From positions 1-41,888 of the forward strand of contig CAZJWK010000012.1 in the NCBI GenBank assembly GCA_964549595.1: a stretch of 41,888 nt of DNA, given 5' to 3'. Shown here piece by piece: positions 8,130-16,487 of this stretch (positions are counted from its first letter, which is position 1; the number at the start of each line of letters is the position of its first letter). Position numbers and translations under genes: made by a program. The DNA is from CAZQQN01 sp964549595 (GTDB lineage Bacteria > Bacteroidota > Bacteroidia > CAILMK01 > CAYYUA01). The notes under the pieces are model-generated. The model was not told the DNA's origin, searched no databases, and saw only the letters and a program-made list of their open reading frames with translations.

Positions 8130-9911
8130 ATGAAAGTTTACAAAACCATTTTGGCTTTAGGATGGGTTTTATTACCGCTATGGGGCTTTGGTCAAAAGGC
8201 TTTTAAAGCTTCCCTTAGTAAGGAAAAGATAGGGGTTGATGAAAGTTTTAAAGTAACCTTTACACTTTCCGGTAGGGGCAGTAATTTTCGAGCCCCGGAT
8301 TTTCAATTTTTTAAGGTATTATTTGGACCCAGCACTTCTATTAAGCGCCAAAATATTAATGGGAATTATGCTGTCACCGAGAGCTATTCTTTCAAGCTGC
8401 AACCGACCGAAAAAGGCCAATTCGAAATAGGGCCGGCCAGGATTGATTATAGGGGAAAAACCCTGGAAACGGAGCCTCAAAAAATTGAAGTGGTGAATGA
8501 GGGTAAAACACAAGAAAGATCAGGCTCTATTGTCAAGAAAATTCGAAACAGACTATTTATAAAGTGCACAGTGGATGAACGAAATCCTTATAAGGGGGAG
8601 CAAATCACAGCTACCTATAAACTTTTTTTAAGGGATATTAATGTAACCAATGATAAAGTACTTTCGAAGCCTAAATTCAACGCTTTTTGGAAAAAAAATT
8701 TGATAGGACCAAGAAAGAACCGGTATAATAAAGAAAAGTATAAGGGGAAAACTTACAGGACAACCATTTTGAAAAAAACAGCCCTTTTTCCTCAAAGAAA
8801 TGGAGAATTGACTTTGGATCCTTACAAAATTAAGGTCAGAGTAAGGTATAGGAATCCCAACAAGCGAAGAGGATTCTTTGGAAGGGCATATGAAAGTAAA
8901 ACGTTAAATGTGGCCAATAAACCGGTAACCATTGATGTGAAACCGTTGCCAGGCAAACAACCTTCATCCTTTTCCGGATTGGTTGGGAATTTTGAAATGA
9001 AAAGCAGCCTGGATAAACGGCGAACCATGACCAATAAACCCGTTTCCTTGAAAATAAGCATTAATGGTCAGGGTAATTTAAAGTTGCTACAGCCTTTTGA
9101 CCTTAACCTTTTGCCGGCTTTTGAAAGCTATAGTCCCAATGTAGATGCCAATATGGGAACCCGAAATGATACAGTTAAAGGCAGTAAGACCTTTGAATAC
9201 CTCTTAATGCCCCGTAGCTCCGGCCGCCATAAAATTGATCCCATTGCTTTTACTTACTTTAATCCCGAAAAGGAACAATATGTTACCAAAAAAACACCGA
9301 AATATACAGTTCGGGTCAAGCAAGGGGTAGGTGATGCGGATTCCATGGTTAAAGCTGGGCAGCGTTCCTCCGACCAAAAAGAAGTTGAAACCGCTGATGA
9401 AGGCATTCGCAATATCAAAACTAATGCAGGAAACCTGGAAAAAACCCAAAATACCTTTGCGTTTTCAGGTTTTTTTTGGGGTTTAACCCTTGCACCGGTT
9501 TTATTCCTTAGCGGATTGGTTTTTTACAGAAGAAGGCGGGCTAAGCAATTAGGTCAGCCAATTGATGTGCAATCCAAAAAAGCCCAAAAACTGGCTCGTC
9601 AAAAGCTTAAAACCGCTAAAAAGCATCTGGATGAAAAAAATCCCGATGGGTTTTACGGGGCTTTGTCTGAAGCCATGTGGGGATATGCCGGAGATAAGAT
9701 GAACATTCCTATGGCAGAATTGACTCAGGATCATATTCGGGAAGCTTTGCAGCATAAAGAGATTTCAGATCAAACCATAGAAGAATTCCTGCAAATCATT
9801 GATGATTGCGAACAAGCACGTTTTGCCCCATCTTCTGCAAACTTTGATATGGAAATGCTTTACACGAAAGCCGAGAGTGCCATTTTATCCATTGAACACC
9901 AATTGCCATAA
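8130..9911 (+). CDS. batD: BatD, oxygen-tolerance protein
   Basis: A 593-residue protein with a signal peptide ending near FGQ (residue 22), a large beta-rich extracytoplasmic region (about 25-440) of BatD type (FKASLSKEKIGVDESFKVTF, then repeated Ig-like strands such as GNLKLLQPFDLNLLP), and one membrane segment (GFFWGLTLAPVLFLSGLVFY, about 450-469) followed by a basic stop-transfer YRRRRAK. The cytoplasmic tail of about 120 residues is helical and carries an EQARFAPSS motif common in these proteins. It begins 12 bases after batC and ends three bases before batE. Role: membrane-anchored scaffold of the Bat complex, inferred from family and operon. Confidence 0.9.
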   Translation: MKVYKTILALGWVLLPLWGFGQKAFKASLSKEKIGVDESFKVTFTLSGRGSNFRAPDFQFFKVLFGPSTSIKRQNINGNYAVTESYSFKLQPTEKGQFEIGPARIDYRGKTLETEPQKIEVVNEGKTQERSGSIVKKIRNRLFIKCTVDERNPYKGEQITATYKLFLRDINVTNDKVLSKPKFNAFWKKNLIGPRKNRYNKEKYKGKTYRTTILKKTALFPQRNGELTLDPYKIKVRVRYRNPNKRRGFFGRAYESKTLNVANKPVTIDVKPLPGKQPSSFSGLVGNFEMKSSLDKRRTMTNKPVSLKISINGQGNLKLLQPFDLNLLPAFESYSPNVDANMGTRNDTVKGSKTFEYLLMPRSSGRHKIDPIAFTYFNPEKEQYVTKKTPKYTVRVKQGVGDADSMVKAGQRSSDQKEVETADEGIRNIKTNAGNLEKTQNTFAFSGFFWGLTLAPVLFLSGLVFYRRRRAKQLGQPIDVQSKKAQKLARQKLKTAKKHLDEKNPDGFYGALSEAMWGYAGDKMNIPMAELTQDHIREALQHKEISDQTIEEFLQIIDDCEQARFAPSSANFDMEMLYTKAESAILSIEHQLP

Positions 9912-9914
9912 ACC

Positions 9915-10676
9915 ATGCCTAACCATAAAGCAGCCTTTATGTTATTACTGCTTTTGCCCTTGGCCGCGTTAAGCCTGGAGAACCCTGAAAGGCTTTTTCA
10001 GCAAGCCAATCAGGCTTACCAAAAAAAGCATTATCAAAAGGCAACCAATCTCTATGACAGTTTGCGAAAGGCTGGGTACGCTTCACCCAATTTATATTTT
10101 AACCTGGGCAATGCTTATTACAAGCTTAATCGAATGCCCGAATCGATCTTATTTTATGAAAAGGCCCAAAAAAACAGTGGTTTCCGTGAAGATGTGACTC
10201 ACAACCTTTCCCTGGCGAGAGAGCAAATACCTGATGATGTAGAAATGAAACAATCAACGCTTCTGGGTACATGGTGGAATAATGCGGTCCGATATTTCAG
10301 TCTATCGACCTGGAGTAAAATCACCGTGGTTTTAATTTGGCTGGCTTGTTTAAGTTTCGCCGGTTTTTTAACCTTGATTAGGGAGCGGTTAAAGCGCTTA
10401 GCCTTGGTGACAGGGCCAATAGCTATTTTGCTATTCATAGGCTCTATGGTTCTCACGGCGGAACGTTACCAATATTCGACCCAAAACCACCATGCAGTGA
10501 TTTTTTCGCCACGTGTGGATGTTAAGCGTGCCCCCGACCCAAAAAGTGAGAAAATGTTTATCCTACACGCCGGGACAAAAGTGGCGTTGAAAAACGAGTT
10601 GGAGCGCTGGCAAAAAATCCGGTTGCCAAATGGCGAGCAAGGATGGGTAAAAGAAAATGCCTTAAGGACTATTTAA
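9915..10676 (+). CDS. batE: BatE, TPR and SH3-like membrane protein
   Basis: The last gene of the bat run, 253 residues. It has a signal peptide (hydrophobic AAFMLLLLLPLAALSL), TPR units at about 25-100 (LFQQANQAYQKKHYQKATNL, NLYFNLGNAYYKLNRMPESI), two membrane segments at about 135-155 and 163-183, and a C-terminal bacterial SH3 domain (about 195-253; VDVKRAPDPKSEKMFILHAG, then WQKIRLPNGEQGWV). SH3b domains often bind peptidoglycan or peptides, which fits an envelope function. It ends 54 bases before the convergent murB. No clear terminator is visible between them; the short GCCTA/TGGGC hairpin is weak. Confidence 0.88.
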   Translation: MPNHKAAFMLLLLLPLAALSLENPERLFQQANQAYQKKHYQKATNLYDSLRKAGYASPNLYFNLGNAYYKLNRMPESILFYEKAQKNSGFREDVTHNLSLAREQIPDDVEMKQSTLLGTWWNNAVRYFSLSTWSKITVVLIWLACLSFAGFLTLIRERLKRLALVTGPIAILLFIGSMVLTAERYQYSTQNHHAVIFSPRVDVKRAPDPKSEKMFILHAGTKVALKNELERWQKIRLPNGEQGWVKENALRTI

Positions 10677-10730
10677 GCAAGGCTCAAAAGTCCCTTAGCC
10701 TAAAATGGGCTCACCAGAAGCGCGATAGGG

Positions 10731-11765
10731 TTAAATAATATTCACTTCTGGTTGCAGATCAATGTCAAATTTTTGATAAACCTTTTCCTTAACCCTCATG
10801 GAAAAATCATAGACTTCTTTTCCTGTGGCCCCGCCATAATTGACAATGACCAAGGCCTGTTTTTGATGGGTTCCTACCTGGCCTTCCCGGTACCCTTTCA
10901 TGCCGGCTTGTTCGATAAGCCAGCCGGCTGGAATTTTTACTTTATCTCCGCCCAATTGGTAAAATGGCATTTCTGGAAATTGGCTCTGAAGCTTTTGAAA
11001 TGGCTCATAATTTACAATGGGGTTTTTAAAGAAACTACCTGAATTGCCCAGCTCATCGGGATAAGGCAGTTTAGACCGCCTGATCTCGCTTACCAATAAA
11101 CTGATGTCTTTTATGGATGGGTTATTAAGCCCTTTTTCCGCAATGGCTTTCTGGAGGGCTCCATAAGAAGTATTAAGAACCGGGTTTTTGGCCAGTTTTA
11201 GCGTTACTGAAACAATGAGGTACTGATCTTTTAGCCTGCCTTTGAAAACACTATGCCGGTAACCAAATTCACAATCTTTGCTGGAAAAGGTCTCCAAAGA
11301 GAGGGTATCAAGATTTAAAGCTTCTAATGCCACAAAAACATCCTTTAATTCGGCTCCATAGGCTCCTATATTCTGAATGGGTGCGGCTCCTACTTTACCC
11401 GGTATCAGCGAAAGGTTCTCAATCCCACCCCAATTTTCTTCTACGGCATATTCCACCAAACGATGCCAATTTTCTCCGGCATAAATTTTCAGGGTCACAT
11501 AGGCTTCGTTTTCTTCGATCACTTCTTTCCCGGTTATTTCATTAAGTATAACCAAACCATGGTAATCCCCTGTTAAAAGAATATTGCTGCCATCACCAAG
11601 CATCAAATGAGGCCGATTTCTAAATTCGAAATCACGGAAAAGCTGATAGGCGCCATCAACAGTTTGGATCTTAGCTAAGTAATCGGCCCTGGCTTTTATC
11701 CAGAAGGTGTTATACGGATAAAGGTCGGCATTTTCTGCTAAATTGTAGTTACCTGCTTCTGCCAT
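10731..11765 (-). CDS. murB: UDP-N-acetylenolpyruvoylglucosamine reductase MurB
   Basis: MurB reduces the enolpyruvyl group of UDP-GlcNAc-enolpyruvate with NADPH and FAD to form UDP-MurNAc, the second committed step of peptidoglycan precursor synthesis in the cytoplasm. The 344-residue sequence is the longer type I form (as in E. coli). The FAD-binding stretch is LMLGDGSNILL (about 54-64) and ENLSLIPGKVGAAPIQNIGAYG (about 115-136). The active site has the Tyr-Arg of GYRHSVFK, the proton-donor Ser of NSGSFFKNP, and the C-terminal Glu of LQPEVNII. It is alone on the minus strand, convergent with batE. A perfect 7-base dyad lies just upstream of the ATG at 11763-11765. Confidence 0.95.
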   Translation of the reverse strand: MAEAGNYNLAENADLYPYNTFWIKARADYLAKIQTVDGAYQLFRDFEFRNRPHLMLGDGSNILLTGDYHGLVILNEITGKEVIEENEAYVTLKIYAGENWHRLVEYAVEENWGGIENLSLIPGKVGAAPIQNIGAYGAELKDVFVALEALNLDTLSLETFSSKDCEFGYRHSVFKGRLKDQYLIVSVTLKLAKNPVLNTSYGALQKAIAEKGLNNPSIKDISLLVSEIRRSKLPYPDELGNSGSFFKNPIVNYEPFQKLQSQFPEMPFYQLGGDKVKIPAGWLIEQAGMKGYREGQVGTHQKQALVIVNYGGATGKEVYDFSMRVKEKVYQKFDIDLQPEVNII

Positions 11766-11770
11766 CTTGG

Positions 11771-11790
11771 TACGAAGGTACAGCTTCGTA
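11771..11790. promoter_or_regulatory. Dyad upstream of murB start
   Basis: TACGAAG and CTTCGTA are a perfect 7-base inverted repeat with a 6-base spacer, placed 6 bases upstream of the murB start codon. On the minus strand TACCTTCG inside it differs from the -7 consensus by one base. It could be an operator, a leader hairpin that affects translation, or chance; I cannot decide. Confidence 0.3.
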
Positions 11791-12148
11791 TTAAAATGCG
11801 AGATTAAGAACAGCCTGTCTCGTTTTTTGGCTTAAAAAGGCCAGGGCAGGTAATTAGCCACATCCAGGGTCAGGAAATTGGCTTTGAACATTCCCCATTC
11901 ATGAGATTTATGATCTCTAACGAAAGTAGGATTCCAATGGAGCTTTTTTCCGGGCCTATTTCCTATAACAAATCAATGGGGAAATCACTTTTTTGTACAT
12001 CAGTTTCTAAACTTCTTATATCATAACCGCAAGGCAAGGTGGAAAATGTGAATGCAAATCCTTGATAGGAGGTGGGTGATCAGAAAGAAAAGGCTGTCCC
12101 TAAATGACCGGAAATTTCCCAATCACTTTGGGCGGAAAGTTTTTGCTT

Positions 12149-12179
12149 TTGGAAACATAGGCAATATAATTTATTTTTG
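12149..12179 (+). promoter_or_regulatory. Predicted promoter of the iscA-like gene
   Basis: TATTTTTG at 12172-12179 matches TAnnTTTG exactly, and TTG at 12149-12151 (within TTTTGG) lies 20 bases upstream as -33 element. Expected transcription start is near 12186, inside the dyad that follows. Confidence 0.6.
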
Positions 12180-12183
12180 AAAC

Positions 12184-12205
12184 CAATGTGAGAACCTTCA
12201 CATTG
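12184..12205. promoter_or_regulatory. Perfect 8-base dyad at the predicted start of iscA-like transcription
   Basis: CAATGTGA, six bases, TCACATTG. The perfect arms and position 4 bases after the -7 element suggest a repressor operator; it could also form a short hairpin in the leader. The gene's role in Fe-S assembly makes an iron or redox regulator a natural guess, but the motif does not match an operator I can name. Confidence 0.5.
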
Positions 12206-12235
12206 CATCATTGTTTAATTTTTTGAAGAACTAAA

Positions 12236-12577
12236 ATGACAAGCGTTATGATTAATGTATCTGAACAGGCTAAAGATAAATTGATTGAATTCAAGGAACA
12301 GCAAGGTTACGATGATTCCTATTTTGTAAGGGTGGCTGTCCAAGGGGGCGGTTGCTCCGGTCTTTCTTATTACCTGGATTTTGACAATCAGGAAAAAGAA
12401 GGTGACCAGGAATTTGATGCCGGGGAAGGCGTTAAAGTGGTAGTGGATATGAAAAGCTACCTTTATTTACACGGCACAGAATTGCAATTTTCAGATGGGC
12501 TAAATGGCAAAGGCTTTCAATTCCATAATCCCAATGCCAGCCGGACTTGTGGATGTGGTGAGAGTTTTGCGGTCTAA
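12236..12577 (+). CDS. A-type iron-sulfur carrier (IscA/ErpA/SufA family)
   Basis: The 113-residue protein belongs to the HesB/IscA family, which accepts nascent Fe-S clusters and delivers them to apo-enzymes in the cytoplasm. All three cluster-ligand cysteines are present: C40 in GGGCSGLSY and the pair C105 and C107 in RTCGCGESF, as is the FQFHNPNA stretch. The start at 12236 is preferred; the ATG at 12248 is also possible. It stands alone with its own promoter, dyad and terminator, not in an isc or suf operon, which suits a general carrier such as ErpA, but the family members cannot be separated by sequence alone. Confidence 0.93.
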   Translation: MTSVMINVSEQAKDKLIEFKEQQGYDDSYFVRVAVQGGGCSGLSYYLDFDNQEKEGDQEFDAGEGVKVVVDMKSYLYLHGTELQFSDGLNGKGFQFHNPNASRTCGCGESFAV

Positions 12578-12611
12578 GCGCTCGCAGGAAGAATTTAGCG
12601 TAAAGTTATTT

Positions 12612-12637
12612 AAGAGGGGCTTTTTGGCCCCTTTTTT
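12612..12637 (+). terminator. Rho-independent terminator of the iscA-like gene
   Basis: AGGGGC (12615-12620) pairs with GCCCCT (12627-12632), with a T-rich loop and a run of T after it. The flanking A and T residues extend the stem. It lies between the convergent iscA-like and yifB genes and could serve both. Confidence 0.8.
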
Positions 12638-12662
12638 ATTGCTTGGTCAGGGTATAATGGAG

Positions 12663-14204
12663 TCAGGCCCCTGCCCAATCTTCCCGGTCCAGGCTCCTGA
12701 AATGAATGGCCTCGGCCAGGTGCTCTACCTCAATCTCTTCAGAACCTGCTAAATCAGCAATGGTCCTTGAAACCTTCAGGATACGGTCGTAGGCTCGTGC
12801 GGAGAGGCTTAATTTTTCCATGGCCGATTTAAGGAGGTTTTGACCGGCCTGGGAAATTTGGCAAATATTTCTAACCTGCTTGGTAGCCATATGGGCATTG
12901 GTAAAAATGCCTTCATTAGCTTTGAAGCGCTCTTCCTGGTTATTCCTTGCTTTGACAACGCGTTCCCTGACTTGTTCACTCGTTTCTGAATCCTGGTTAT
13001 CGCTTAATTCTTCAAAGTCAACGGGTGTAACTTCTATGTGAATGTCTATACGGTCCAGCAGAGGCCCGGAGATTTTATTAAGGTATTTTTGTACCACCCC
13101 TGATGAACATACGCATTCTTTATCCGGGTGATTGTAATAGCCACAGGGACAAGGATTCATAGAAGAGACCAGCATGAAACTGGCCGGGTAGTCTACGGTA
13201 AATTTGGCTCGTGAAATGGTCACTCTTCCCTCCTCCATGGGTTGCCTCAAAACTTCCAGGACAGTGCGCTTAAACTCCGGTAATTCATCAAGGAACAAAA
13301 CCCCGTTATGGGCAAGGGAAATTTCACCTGGTTGCGGCATACCGCCTCCTCCGACCAAAGCTACATCACTAACGGTATGGTGAGGAGAACGAAAGGGACG
13401 ACTGGCAACCAAAGAGGCGTTCGCTGGTAATAACCCGCCCACCGAATGGATTTTTGTGGTTTCCAGGGCTTCGTATAAATTGAGGGGTGGTAAAATGGTT
13501 GGAATTCGCTTGGCCAGCATCGTTTTTCCGGACCCGGGTGGCCCGACCAGTATGATGTTATGACCCCCGGCGCCGGCAATCTCAAGCGCTCTTTTAATGT
13601 TTGCCTGACCCTTTACATCCGCGAAATCCACCAAATGATGATTTTGTTGCTCGTAAAATTCCTCACGGGTTTGAACTTCTATTTTCTGGACTTGAGTTTC
13701 GCCCTCAAAGAAATCTATGGCCTCATTGATATGCCCTATGGGATAAACATCCAAATCATCAACAATGGCTGCTTCCCGTGCATTCTCCTTCGGCACCAAA
13801 AGGCCTTTAAAACCTTCTTTGCGGGCCTGGATAGCAATGGGCAGGGTTCCGTTTATGGGTTTTACTTCCCCGTCCAAAGAGAGCTCTCCCATAATGAGAT
13901 ATTGATCAAGGTAATCGGGTGTTAATTGTTTCGAGGCAGCCAAAATGCCAAGAGCAATCGGAAGGTCATAAGCTGAGCCTTCTTTCCGTATGTCTGCAGG
14001 GGCCAAATTAACAACGATTTTTTTGCGGGTAAACTGGTAATCATTGTTTTTGATCGCGGCTTCTATTCTTTGCATGCTCTCTTTAACAGCGTTATCCGGT
14101 AAGCCCACAATGTAGTATTTGGTACCTCCGCTTACATCAACTTCAATGGTTATGGTCTGGGCATCGATGCCAAAAACTGCACTCCCGTAAGCTTTTACAA
14201 GCAT
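12663..14204 (-). CDS. YifB/ComM family Mg-chelatase-like AAA+ ATPase
   Basis: A 513-residue protein of the YifB/ComM family. The N-terminal Lon-protease-like fold (about 1-170) contains KIVVNLAPADIRKEGSAYDL and IMGELSLDGEV. The AAA+ core follows with Walker A G221-PPGSGKT-228 and the Walker B of NGVLFLDELPEF. A cysteine-rich CPCGYYNH insertion is followed by the arginine-finger region LLDRIDIHIEV, and a C-terminal helical domain has LSARAYDRILKVSRTIADLA. In naturally competent bacteria ComM is a helicase that promotes branch migration during transformation; the role in Bacteroidota is less well known. It is a single gene, convergent with the iscA-like gene. Confidence 0.93.
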   Translation of the reverse strand: MLVKAYGSAVFGIDAQTITIEVDVSGGTKYYIVGLPDNAVKESMQRIEAAIKNNDYQFTRKKIVVNLAPADIRKEGSAYDLPIALGILAASKQLTPDYLDQYLIMGELSLDGEVKPINGTLPIAIQARKEGFKGLLVPKENAREAAIVDDLDVYPIGHINEAIDFFEGETQVQKIEVQTREEFYEQQNHHLVDFADVKGQANIKRALEIAGAGGHNIILVGPPGSGKTMLAKRIPTILPPLNLYEALETTKIHSVGGLLPANASLVASRPFRSPHHTVSDVALVGGGGMPQPGEISLAHNGVLFLDELPEFKRTVLEVLRQPMEEGRVTISRAKFTVDYPASFMLVSSMNPCPCGYYNHPDKECVCSSGVVQKYLNKISGPLLDRIDIHIEVTPVDFEELSDNQDSETSEQVRERVVKARNNQEERFKANEGIFTNAHMATKQVRNICQISQAGQNLLKSAMEKLSLSARAYDRILKVSRTIADLAGSEEIEVEHLAEAIHFRSLDREDWAGA

Positions 14205-14402
14205 AATGGATTTTTTTCAAAACCTGGAAACTAATTTTGCGCTAAAGGACTTTTATTAGATTAAAACAGCCAATAAGCCGTTTTTTATACTTTTGAAAAG
14301 GGCTTTAAATGGCTGATATGGCAAAACCAAATTAAGACATTTTTTACTCAACATCGAATGAGGGAATAAGGAAATATTTTCATAAAAAGATTCAAAGCCA
14401 AT

Positions 14403-14987
14403 ATGCTGGATTTTAGCAAATTAGAATATAACCAGGAAGAGCCGGGGCCGGGCAAATTGTTAATTTCAGATCCTTTTCTGCCTGATCCCAATTTTAACAG
14501 GACCGTGGTTTTATTGACCGAACATAAACCGCAGGTTGGCTCTATTGGTTTTGTGCTGAATAAATCTGCCCAGACCCAATTAAATGATGTGCTTGATTTT
14601 GAGGTTCCTATAGAAATTCCCCTCTATACGGGCGGCCCGGTACAACAAGACACCCTTCACCTGATTCACCGGGATAAAAGCTTGGGCGAGTCTGAGATGG
14701 AAATAATGGAAAATTTTTATTGGGGTGCCAATTTCGAAGCCCTTAAGTTGATGATTGAAAATGGTCAATTAAACCCGGCAAATTTCCGATTTTTCCTGGG
14801 CTATTCCGGTTGGGGAGAAGGTCAATTGGAAGAAGAATTATCCGAAAAGAATTGGATTGTTACCCGTGCCAACCAAGACATTGTTTTTTCTGAAAACACT
14901 GAAGAGATGTGGAAGGCTGTTATGAAAAACATGGGTGGCCATTTCAGTTTTTTAGCCAATTCCCCGGAAAATCCGCAATGGAATTAA
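14403..14987 (+). CDS. YqgE/AlgH family protein
   Basis: A 194-residue member of the YqgE/AlgH (DUF179) family. Marks are GKLLISDPFLPDPNFNRTVV near the N-terminus, GSIGFVLNKS (about 46-55), LYTGGPVQQDTL (about 73-84) and FRFFLGYSGWGEGQLEEEL (about 127-145). The biochemical function is not established; AlgH was first linked to alginate regulation in Pseudomonas. No signal peptide or membrane segment is visible, so it is cytoplasmic. It ends two bases before the convergent end of the O-antigen ligase-like gene. The 198 bases upstream hold no gene; TAATTTTG at 14232-14239 is a possible distant -7 element. Confidence 0.9.
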   Translation: MLDFSKLEYNQEEPGPGKLLISDPFLPDPNFNRTVVLLTEHKPQVGSIGFVLNKSAQTQLNDVLDFEVPIEIPLYTGGPVQQDTLHLIHRDKSLGESEMEIMENFYWGANFEALKLMIENGQLNPANFRFFLGYSGWGEGQLEEELSEKNWIVTRANQDIVFSENTEEMWKAVMKNMGGHFSFLANSPENPQWN

Positions 14988-14989
14988 AT

Positions 14990-16471
14990 TCAGGTTTTGT
15001 AAGGGTAACCGGCCTTGTCCGGACTTTCTTCTTCCGAAGAGGGGTCCGGTTTGTTAAAGTAAGTTTCCATGGCGACAAAAATGGCAATGAAAGCCCAAAA
15101 AGGAACAGAAGCTTTATCGTAATTGAGGAAATTATTCAGGAAACCATGCGTAAAGTACGTTATCAAGCAAAGCAAAATGGTTAACGAAGTGATGCGCACT
15201 GTTTCATTCCTTCCATGGTAATAAAGTTTCATCCCTGTATAAAGCACCATTAGCATAAGGGCTACCTTGGAAAGCATGCCCAAAAACCCGAACTCTGCCA
15301 ATGGACCCAAGTATTCGCTGTGGGCGTTACCTACATCCCCGAAGTTTGTAGAAATTTTGGTGCGCTGATAATTCCTTTGAAAAGGGGCATACTTGAACTG
15401 GTAAGTACCGGGTCCGAACCCAAAAACGGGTCTTTCCTGAAACATCCTGAAAGCTGAATGCCATCTGTTTATCCTTTCCGTATTGCTCGCATCATTGGTG
15501 ATATTGTAAATGGATTTAATATTACGGACAACCCCTGAGGTTGAGGTGGCCTCATTTTCCTGGAAGAAGAGCATTATTTGGGTCCAGAAAATCAAAACCA
15601 ATCCAATGGCCATAGTAGCCGTAATGATAATGGTTTTGAATTTGATTCTAAACCAAAAGATTATCCCTCCTGCCAGTGCAAAAGCCACGCTAACCCATGC
15701 TGCCCTGCTAAAGGAAAAAAATAAGCCAGCCAGAAATATTGGAACCAGGCAAGCAGCAATTATTCGCTGACTACGGGAATGGCCGAAAGGGCGTTTCCTC
15801 AAAAAAAAGCTTATGACTGCCGGAACTAAAAGGGCCACTGAGGCCCCGTAAATGGTGTGATCTTTAAAAAAAGGCTTAGCAGCCAAATGAGAAGTAGTTC
15901 TGCCTAAGCCCAGGGTGGCATGATTAAGGGTGGCATAAATTATGATAACCGCCATGCCAATGATATAAAGCCAAAGAAATTTTTTGACATTGTCATAATT
16001 CCTGAAAATATCAAGAGCCAGAAAAAAGAATACGATTACATACCAAAACCTCGAAAGGAAAAACTTGAAAGAGACCAACGGCATGGTGGAAGTAAAACAA
16101 GCAATAAACATCCACGCAAAGTGAAATACTACAATAAGGGTAAGCGGATGTTTGATTATCCTTTTATCAATGGTGGTTTGCACTATTTGCTGCAGCAAAT
16201 AAAGGGTCATCAGGGACCAAATGATCGGTTCAGTGGGGAATGCTATTGTCAATTGATCCCCGAGGTGTAAGAGAAAACTAAACGGGGTGATTATTACCAC
16301 TATGAAAAATAAAAACTTAGGGTAGCTTACCAAAAGGAAGAATATGCCGACTAATAAGGGTAAGATTAGAAGATGATATGATTCCTCAACGGTAAAAAAT
16401 GCGTTGAGAATAGCGTAAACTAAGATGGCTAATAATACCACCAAGGATTTTTGCCAATCACGCAGTTTCAA
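14990..16471 (-). CDS. O-antigen ligase / Wzy-type polymerase family membrane protein
   Basis: A 493-residue inner-membrane protein with about 11-12 hydrophobic segments. Family marks are the large loop between late membrane segments with NTERINRWHSAFRMFQERP, VFGFGPGTYQF and NAHSEYLGPLAEFGFLG, typical of the Wzy_C/WaaL fold. Such proteins link or polymerise lipid-carried glycans at the periplasmic face. The start is TTG at 16469-16471: no ATG occurs in frame for over 80 residues, and an AAAAGGG ribosome-binding site lies 7 bases upstream. It begins 16 bases after the Wzz-like gene, so the two are co-transcribed. Polymerase and ligase cannot be told apart from sequence alone. Confidence 0.88.
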   Translation of the reverse strand: MKLRDWQKSLVVLLAILVYAILNAFFTVEESYHLLILPLLVGIFFLLVSYPKFLFFIVVIITPFSFLLHLGDQLTIAFPTEPIIWSLMTLYLLQQIVQTTIDKRIIKHPLTLIVVFHFAWMFIACFTSTMPLVSFKFFLSRFWYVIVFFFLALDIFRNYDNVKKFLWLYIIGMAVIIIYATLNHATLGLGRTTSHLAAKPFFKDHTIYGASVALLVPAVISFFLRKRPFGHSRSQRIIAACLVPIFLAGLFFSFSRAAWVSVAFALAGGIIFWFRIKFKTIIITATMAIGLVLIFWTQIMLFFQENEATSTSGVVRNIKSIYNITNDASNTERINRWHSAFRMFQERPVFGFGPGTYQFKYAPFQRNYQRTKISTNFGDVGNAHSEYLGPLAEFGFLGMLSKVALMLMVLYTGMKLYYHGRNETVRITSLTILLCLITYFTHGFLNNFLNYDKASVPFWAFIAIFVAMETYFNKPDPSSEEESPDKAGYPYKT

Positions 16472-16487
16472 AAATGATCCCTTTTAA

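Larger units (their letters stand above)
11766..12235. other. Non-coding gap of 470 bases between divergent murB and the iscA-like gene
   Basis: No full gene is visible. It holds the murB dyad (11771-11790), the promoter (12149-12179) and dyad (12184-12205) of the iscA-like gene, a perfect 10-base palindrome GGAAATTTCC at 12110-12119, and on the minus strand a 46-codon open stretch at 11832-11972 with no early start codon, ending YLPWPF. The last could be the eroded end of a lost gene but is short enough to arise by chance. Confidence 0.4.

Noticed and set aside
15920..16270. A 116-residue plus-strand ORF in the O-antigen ligase gene
   Set aside because: The opposite strand encodes a convincing multi-membrane protein with family motifs; this frame is Lys/Asn-rich by reflection.
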